From: Synergistales bacterium
GTDB taxonomy: Bacteria > Synergistota > Synergistia > Synergistales > Aminobacteriaceae
Reading direction: 5' to 3'
Assembly (NCBI GenBank): GCA_025997935.1
Contig: BNVG01000062.1
Location: 1-11,696, forward strand
Length of the DNA stretch: 11,696 nucleotides
Shown here: one piece after another, positions 8,701 to 11,696 of the stretch
Layout: every line of letters begins with the position of its first letter
How positions within the stretch are numbered: the first letter of the stretch is position 1
Notes under the pieces: model-generated
Seen by the model: only the letters and a program-made list of their open reading frames with translations
The model's database searches: none
What the model was told of the DNA's origin: nothing
Translations under genes and position numbers: made by a program

Positions 8701-10548
8701 GCCGTTGAGGATATTGAAGCCGATATATCCGGTAAGACAGACGGACAGGACGAACAGGGTAAGTCGAATAAGACAGACAAGCAGGAAAAACAAGACAAAC
8801 AAGACAAACAAGAGAAACAAGAGAAACAAGAGAAACAAGACAAGAACCTTTCTCCGATGACCCTGAACGGCGTCGTGTACGAAACCAAGGACGAAGCCGG
8901 TAAAGCCCTTATGGAACTGCTTGACTCTTTCGACAGCACACGTCCGATTTCAGTCGGTAATTACCGAGGCTTTGATATGGAGTTGGACTTCAATATTCAT
9001 TTCGCCATTCATCAGCTTACTTTGACCGGAAAGGACGGTTACAAGGTAAACCTCGGAGACAGCGCGTCCGGTAACATAACGAGGATAAACAACGTACTTG
9101 ACGGGATACAGAACAAGATAGCCGAGAACGAACAGCGTATCGAGGAAATGACGGCAAAGATGAACACGATACAGGGTGAACTCGACAAGCCGTTCGCGCA
9201 GGAAGAGGAGCTTGCCGAGAAGTCTGGAAGACTCACACAGCTCAACCTTGCGCTGAACATAGACAACCACAGCGGCGATATGGAAGCCGACGAGGATTTA
9301 TCACTCGACGAGGATGAGGAATACAGTTTCAAAGCAGAGCTTGAGGAACTTGGTATGGATGAGCAGGAACTGTTTTCAAGAAAGGCCGACCTTGATGTTA
9401 TGCCCATCAGGGATGAGCCAAACATACAAGAGGCTACAATATTGGAAAGCGAGGAGGGTGTAGAGAGTATAGAGAATCTCGATGGCACAAATCAGCTCGA
9501 AGATGATGTTGCGTTGAATCAGCTGGTCGTTTTGCCGGTGGCTTCCATTGACACCGACGGCAGAATACACGTAACCACAGTAGCCGCGTCGGAAACGCCG
9601 CAAATATCAGAGAATACAGCAGACGATGAAGTCCCGCATTATGCCACCGTCTCCGACTGGTCAGACGAAGCCGAAAGATACGGCGATTACAAATACCCCA
9701 TAGCGGCGGCGTTTTTAGACGCGCATGGTTTCGACATAAACAATCACGCAAATTGGGACGATTCTACGTACAGGACTTTCGTTGAGGGAACGGTGAACGC
9801 TGTTCTTCAAACACAGGGAATTGTCAAAGAATCCTTGAATCCGTACAAGTCAAACCCTGAGTATCATTTTATCCGCGACAGCGCCATGTCTATCCTCTGC
9901 CAAGAATTTGATATGCCGGATTTCCCAAAGCCGGAAGCTATTGAGGGGTTCAGTATTGACGAGGCGAAAGCGGCCGAGGAAAAAGGACAACGACTTGCCG
10001 ACTTCGCTCTGTATGGGCAACTGCCGCAGGCGGAGCGTGAGGGGATATTACGGGACAGGAACGCTCTGCAAACGGACATATTGCAAACGACGGAAGTATC
10101 GAAGATGTCTGGAGTATCGGAAGTATCGGAAGTATCGGAAGTATCGCAAGTATTGCAAATATCACAAATATCACAAATACCACAAATACCTGAGAACATA
10201 ACAGACAAGAAAGCTCCATATCTTGACGTAGCAGCAGAAAGAAAAGCGGTTATCGCCGAGGCCAGACGCAAACTGAGCGGCTCCAATATCGTGCCGATAA
10301 TCACGGACGCTATAGAGGGACGCGCTTACGAGGGAAAGATAGTGGAGATAGGCTCGGCTTATGCCGTTCAGGAGATAGAGGAAGGAAGGGGAATAGTCCA
10401 TAATCTGCGCTACTTGAAGGATTTCACGCGCCTTATGAAAAACACTGACGCTCCGTATCTTCAAATCGTTTACGACCAAGACATGAACGGTTCCGTTGAC
10501 ATGGAAAACGAGACGAAACATGGTAAAGTCGCCTCAATGGGAAGATAG
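5737..10548 (+). CDS. SNF2/DEAH-type helicase, C-terminal part of a giant mobile-element polyvalent protein (right copy)
   Basis: The protein is cut at its N-terminus by the inversion junction; 1,603 residues remain, numbered here from the Phe codon at 5737. They begin with FTKRTI and a conserved helical segment (to about 74), then a repetitive linker and the YLSGN region. The SF2 helicase core follows: Walker A GAGKT (359-363), DEAH (520-523), ATGTP (570-574), GVGTN and QRSGRILRQG (850-859). Next come a coiled-coil-prone region (about 900-1180) with a Lys-Gln-Glu repeat (1015-1035), an acidic linker, an unrecognised domain with WSDEAERYGDY, a second repeat (1453-1485) and a KfrB-like tail (about 1525-1594). 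Relatives on Firmicutes conjugative elements and phages carry an adenine methyltransferase upstream; that part is missing. Their role is probably DNA handling or protection during transfer, not settled. The frame stays open up to ATG 5611, but residues encoded there are antisense to the left arm and are not natural. Helicase identity is very secure; the KfrB call is tentative. Confidence 0.92.
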   Translation, partial: FTKRTIKGYSIPNHVDTANEALLLSISEKAGVDLDYMCSVTGFDREKIIGDLKGVIYANPAKTEIRSTVIQNSAKTKGDVEARSSTDIQSNTKARDDTEIQNNAGTRNKTEVLSDNKTPLLHYETASEYLSGNIRKKLNTANMAAETEPELYGENVAALEATMPRKLEAHEIDVRLGATWLDKDYIQQFMYELLYTPRWHQDAIRIEFSSHASEWHITSKSRDGSNVRANSTYGTERMNAYEILESTLNLHDVRVYDSVPGPDGKNKSVLNGDESAMAQIKQDAVKNAFKDWIFRDPERREALVEKYNEIFNQTRPREYDGSHLKFPGMNPMINLNAHQTGAIAHILYGGNTLLAHSVGAGKTFEMIASIMESKRLGVANKSLMVVPNHLTEQTAAEFLKLYPSANILVARKKDFETANRKKFCARIATGDYDAVIIGHSQFEKIPVSTERQSRFIQEQMTMVEDAIEEMRADNDAKFTVKKLEKSLKSLQVRLKDIASQEKKDDVIEFEQLGIDRLYVDEAHYYKNLFLVTKMHNVAGIPQSEAQKSADMFIKCRYMDELTGGRGVVFATGTPVSNSMTELYTMMRYLQYDTLKDMGLEHFDSWASTFGETATSIELAPEGSGYRARTRFAKFYNLPELMSVFKETADIKTADMLNLPKPEAEFITVSAEPTVIQKRMIKYLASRANAVRNRRVEPWEDNMLAITTDGRKIGLDQRLMNPKLPDAKNSKVNSCLDNIYKIWDDTKENRLTQAVFCDFSTPGTSKGKKFNVYDDIKWKLVRKGIPENEIAFIHDCDTDIQKKELFAKVRSGSVRIVFGSTQKMGVGTNMQDRLIALHDLDCPWRPSDLEQRSGRILRQGNTNPKVQIYRYITKGTFDSYLYQTVELKQKFISQIMTSKNPVRSCEDVDESVLSYAEIKALAAGNPKIKEKMELDVQVAKLRMAKTNHQNTQYSLQDQLRKIPGSIKAAHTRIERLSSDVEMNEKNKFIAVEDIEADISGKTDGQDEQGKSNKTDKQEKQDKQDKQEKQEKQEKQDKNLSPMTLNGVVYETKDEAGKALMELLDSFDSTRPISVGNYRGFDMELDFNIHFAIHQLTLTGKDGYKVNLGDSASGNITRINNVLDGIQNKIAENEQRIEEMTAKMNTIQGELDKPFAQEEELAEKSGRLTQLNLALNIDNHSGDMEADEDLSLDEDEEYSFKAELEELGMDEQELFSRKADLDVMPIRDEPNIQEATILESEEGVESIENLDGTNQLEDDVALNQLVVLPVASIDTDGRIHVTTVAASETPQISENTADDEVPHYATVSDWSDEAERYGDYKYPIAAAFLDAHGFDINNHANWDDSTYRTFVEGTVNAVLQTQGIVKESLNPYKSNPEYHFIRDSAMSILCQEFDMPDFPKPEAIEGFSIDEAKAAEEKGQRLADFALYGQLPQAEREGILRDRNALQTDILQTTEVSKMSGVSEVSEVSEVSQVLQISQISQIPQIPENITDKKAPYLDVAAERKAVIAEARRKLSGSNIVPIITDAIEGRAYEGKIVEIGSAYAVQEIEEGRGIVHNLRYLKDFTRLMKNTDAPYLQIVYDQDMNGSVDMENETKHGKVASMGR
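5739..5958. other. Unpaired 220-base centre of the palindrome
   Basis: This is the only single-copy stretch in the window. Read on the plus strand it is coding: it encodes the segment from FTKRTI through VDTANEALLLSISEKAG and DLKGVIYANP. That matches the region just before the YLSGN motif in SNF2/methyltransferase fusion proteins of Firmicutes mobile elements. On the minus strand it only supplies a chance ATG (5751-5753) to the left-arm copy. The left edge cuts inside the Phe codon of FTKRTI (5737-5739). I see no origin, att site or internal palindrome that would explain the inversion. Confidence 0.9.
5923..6087 (+). repeat. Degenerate 36-base (12-residue) tandem repeat in the helicase linker
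   Basis: Between the VIYANP segment and the YLSGN region the protein reads as diverged 12-residue units starting TDIQSN, TEIQNN and TEVLSD (DNA starts 5992, 6028 and 6064). They are preceded by related TEIRS and TVIQNS segments. ATACAG recurs at 5944, 5998 and 6034, spaced by multiples of 18. The linker is polar and probably disordered. The right inversion junction (5958/5959) falls inside this repeat. A partial mirror copy occupies 5610-5738. Confidence 0.6.
8779..8841 (+). repeat. 9-base tandem repeat encoding Lys-Gln-Glu/Asp
   Basis: Seven in-frame units of the type AAACAAGAG or AAACAAGAC encode KQE or KQD in a row within the helicase gene. The inner units are almost identical at DNA level, including synonymous positions, which indicates recent expansion by slippage or unequal exchange. 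The tract sits between two conserved segments, so length changes in steps of three residues should be tolerated. The highly charged sequence would form a helix or stay disordered. Confidence 0.85.
10093..10191 (+). repeat. 9-base tandem repeat encoding Glu-Val-Ser / Gln-Ile-Ser
   Basis: Eleven in-frame 9-base units run in order from EVS-like (GAAGTATCG) through a transition unit QVL to QIS and QIP (CAAATATCA, CAAATACCA). The gradual change along the tract suggests two rounds of unit duplication from one ancestral unit. It lies in the linker before the final KfrB-like region of the helicase. The pattern of one hydrophobic residue in three is unlike a coiled coil and may form an extended or beta-rich spacer. 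Confidence 0.85.
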
Positions 10549-10551
10549 GGC

Positions 10552-10556
10552 GAAGG
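10552..10556 (+). promoter_or_regulatory. Shine-Dalgarno element for the radical SAM gene
   Basis: GAAGG lies 9 bases before ATG 10566, inside the 17-base gap after the helicase stop codon. It supports this start and separate translation initiation on a shared transcript. No promoter is visible in so short a gap. The mirror copy is at 1141-1145 on the minus strand. Confidence 0.6.
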
Positions 10557-10565
10557 TAGAAAAAG

Positions 10566-11390
10566 ATGACACTCGCCAGAGTTTTCCCGAGAAAGACGAA
10601 CGCTACGCCGGAGGATGAATACGCTTTTGTCGGTCTTCCTCCAGCTATATTGCCGGAGGATATAACAGAAATTCATATATCCACGGCATTCACCTATGAC
10701 ATCGAAGAAGCCGAAAGACTCTATGGCGCATGGTCGAAAATCGCGCCATGTTCCATAGGAGGCCCGGCCACAGGACAGCGGGGAGAGGATTTTGTTCCGG
10801 GTAAATACCTCAAGCAAGGTTATGTTATTACTTCGCGCGGATGTGATGGTTCATGTTGGTTTTGCGTGATTCCAAAACGTGAGGGGTCCGTGAGGGAGCT
10901 GCCGGTCCGCGAGGGACGAAATGTCCTTGATGACAACTTACTTGCCTGTTCGGAATCTCACATACGCGCCGTTTTCAAAATGTTGGAAAGACAGAAAAAA
11001 CAAAAACACCGAACATTCTTTACTGGCGGTCTCGAAGCCGCGAGAATCCAAGAATGGCATATCGAGTTATTGAAAAAGCTGCGCCCAAAGGAAATATTCT
11101 TCGGCTGCGACACGGAGGAGAAATTTCATCATCTCAGGGAAGCGTTAAAACTGTTCAAAGAGGCCGAATATACGAGTCGGAACACGCTTCACGCCTATGT
11201 CCTGATAGGTTATCCAAAAGACACGCTCCAAGACGCTGAAAAGCGTCTGGAGCGTGTCAAGGCTTTGGAGGTATGCCCTATGGCTATGCTTTACAGGGAT
11301 GTGTCAGGCTTCGTTAAAGAACCAATAGCGGACTGGAAACGTCTGCAACGCTTATGGGCAAGACCGGCGCTGATTTATCGGAAATTATGA
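10566..11390 (+). CDS. Radical SAM protein, mobile-element type (right copy)
   Basis: The protein has 274 residues. After an N-terminal region of about 85 residues comes the sequence SRGCDGSCWFC, a CX3CX2C motif (Cys93, Cys97, Cys100) that in radical SAM enzymes holds the 4Fe-4S cluster used to cleave S-adenosylmethionine. A Gly-Gly-x-Glu motif (GGLE, 154-157) fits the SAM-contacting strand. The part before the cluster (IHISTAFTYDIEEAE, then IGGPATG) has the alternating strand/helix look of the region before the cluster in B12-type radical SAM enzymes, but I see no cobalamin-binding DxHxxG. Similar stand-alone proteins with the VLDDNLLACSE segment occur on phages and mobile elements; their substrate is unknown to me. 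ATG 10566 is chosen because a GAAGG element lies 9 bases upstream. The 17-base gap to the helicase suggests one operon. A long hairpin lies within its 3' part. Radical SAM membership is secure; the reaction is not. Confidence 0.9.
   Translation: MTLARVFPRKTNATPEDEYAFVGLPPAILPEDITEIHISTAFTYDIEEAERLYGAWSKIAPCSIGGPATGQRGEDFVPGKYLKQGYVITSRGCDGSCWFCVIPKREGSVRELPVREGRNVLDDNLLACSESHIRAVFKMLERQKKQKHRTFFTGGLEAARIQEWHIELLKKLRPKEIFFGCDTEEKFHHLREALKLFKEAEYTSRNTLHAYVLIGYPKDTLQDAEKRLERVKALEVCPMAMLYRDVSGFVKEPIADWKRLQRLWARPALIYRKL
11216..11258 (-). terminator. Candidate intrinsic terminator inside the radical SAM gene (right copy)
   Basis: Bases 11220-11237 and 11242-11258 form a stem of 17 pairs with one bulged base and a four-base loop. 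It is rich in G-C pairs. Read on the minus strand, the stem is followed directly by TTTT (11219-11216), the layout of a Rho-independent terminator. That strand is the transcript of the convergent coupling-protein-like gene and small ORF, whose stops lie about 244 and 117 bases upstream. On the plus strand the loop is GAAA, a GNRA-type tetraloop, with no T tract, so the radical SAM message would carry a hairpin but not terminate there. The same bases encode the charged helix DTLQDAEKRLERVK. The T tract is short, so termination is likely but unproven. Confidence 0.55.
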
Positions 11391-11521
11391 CACTCCCATC
11401 GCGCTAAAAAGAGTCGACAAGGTACGCCAAAAATAATGTCAACTGCTCCGAAATCCTCATATCGCGGTGTCTTAACATCTTCAAATATGGTCTCCGCAAT
11501 CTCAGAAAACCATCTCGACAA
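11375..11521 (-). CDS. Possible small protein of 48 residues (right copy)
   Basis: Mirror copy of the ORF at 176-322, running from TTG at 11521-11519 to TAA at 11377-11375. It overlaps the 3' end of the radical SAM gene by 16 bases, tail to tail, and lies in a +1 frame relative to the coupling-protein-like tail upstream. A single-base shift between the two frames would fuse them into one longer C-terminus, so a frameshift in the original DNA or assembly is an alternative to a separate gene. Confidence 0.35.
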   Translation of the reverse strand: MSRWFSEIAETIFEDVKTPRYEDFGAVDIIFGVPCRLFLARWECHNFR

Positions 11522-11696
11522 GGTTGTCGCTCTTTTCAGGAGGAGCTATCTTCGACCGTCTGCCCATCTCAAAATCTTGGAAATATAATTGCTGTGTACC
11601 ATAGACAGCAGAAAACCCTGCCGGAAAGATGAGCATATTACCCGCGTCTGTGACATCTCCTCTTGAGTCTTTCCTGAGCCCCGGAAGCCTCCTGCA
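11502..11696 (-). CDS. 3' end of a possible VirD4/TraG-like coupling protein gene (right copy)
   Basis: This is the mirror copy of the tail at 1-195, with an identical 64-residue translation ending in LVEMVF. In the arm I consider authentic, the gene enters from beyond the right edge on the minus strand and points toward the radical SAM gene. If the coupling-protein reading is right, it supports a conjugative element, a setting where large SNF2/methyltransferase proteins are often found. The Walker A and B motifs would lie in the missing upstream part, so the sequence here cannot confirm the family. Confidence 0.5.
   Translation of the reverse strand, partial: CRRLPGLRKDSRGDVTDAGNMLIFPAGFSAVYGTQQLYFQDFEMGRRSKIAPPEKSDNLVEMVF

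Larger units (their letters stand above)
5959..11696 (-). repeat. Right arm of a giant inverted repeat
   Basis: This arm is the reverse complement of 1-5738, ending exactly at the last base of the window just as the left arm begins at the first. It is contiguous in coding sense with the central spacer: the helicase reading frame passes from 5739 through 5958 into this arm with family-like sequence throughout. I infer that 5739-11696 is the authentic DNA and that the other arm is a fold-back duplicate. Confidence 0.97.

Noticed and set aside
9908..10201. 97-residue frame rich in Lys-Tyr-Arg/His repeats, and its mirror at 1496-1789
   Set aside because: This is a shifted frame over the helicase 9-base repeat tract. 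It has no start signal and no family resemblance.
11414..11524. The ten bases TCGACAAGGT occur twice, at 11414-11423 and 11515-11524, as a possible att or operator pair
   Set aside because: They are short, lie within or beside predicted coding sequence, and have no accompanying symmetry or integrase gene. Chance is plausible.
1..11696. Terminal inverted repeats of a transposon or of a linear replicon with protein-primed ends
   Set aside because: The inverted repeats span practically the whole window and contain whole genes. There is no transposase, terminal protein or target-site duplication in view.
1..11696. CRISPR array, tRNA or rRNA genes
   Set aside because: The only short-period repeats are in-frame 9-base tracts inside one gene with no spacers. 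I saw no cloverleaf or rRNA-like segment on either strand.
1..11696. PstI-like ends (window begins TGCAGG and ends CCTGCA) as a sign of a cloned fragment
   Set aside because: The two ends are the same sequence because of the palindrome, so this is one coincidence of a few bases, not two independent ones.

Overview
The whole 11,696-base window is one giant inverted repeat. Position i pairs with position 11697-i: bases 1-5738 are the reverse complement of 5959-11696, and only the central 220 bases (5739-5958) are unpaired. I found no mismatch in any stretch I compared directly (both ends, the outer 300 bases, the gene boundaries and the central junctions), and the proteins encoded by the two arms are identical. 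The window therefore holds only about 5.96 kb of unique sequence. Every gene in the left arm is a mirror image of one in the right arm.

The right arm plus spacer (5739-11696) reads as natural, continuous DNA. A long reading frame runs from the FTKRTI motif at the left edge of the spacer, through the spacer, to 10548 without a break in family resemblance. It encodes the C-terminal part of a very large SNF2-type (DEAH) helicase, of the kind fused to an adenine methyltransferase on conjugative elements, plasmids and large phages of Firmicutes-like bacteria. Seventeen bases later comes a 274-residue radical SAM protein (10566-11390), probably in the same operon. Converging on it from the right end are the 3' end of a gene whose tail resembles VirD4/TraG coupling proteins (11502-11696, minus) and a possible 48-codon ORF overlapping that tail (11375-11521, minus). 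A strong hairpin inside the radical SAM gene (11216-11258), followed by four T on the minus strand, is a good candidate terminator for the convergent transcript.

The left arm (1-5738) is the same content reversed. Its helicase copy loses family resemblance exactly at the left junction, where five unrelated residues from the spacer replace the natural upstream sequence. With the symmetry centred on the window, this points to a fold-back (strand-switch) chimera, such as those from multiple displacement amplification or self-primed snap-back synthesis, rather than an evolved palindrome. A real inverted-dimer replicon is not excluded.

The source is probably a mobile genetic element (conjugative element, plasmid or phage-plasmid) of an anaerobic, Firmicutes-like bacterium using the standard code. 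The host assignment is an inference from the helicase family alone. The helicase is unusual in carrying two 9-base tandem repeat tracts and one degenerate 36-base repeat in its linkers, plus a KfrB-like tail.
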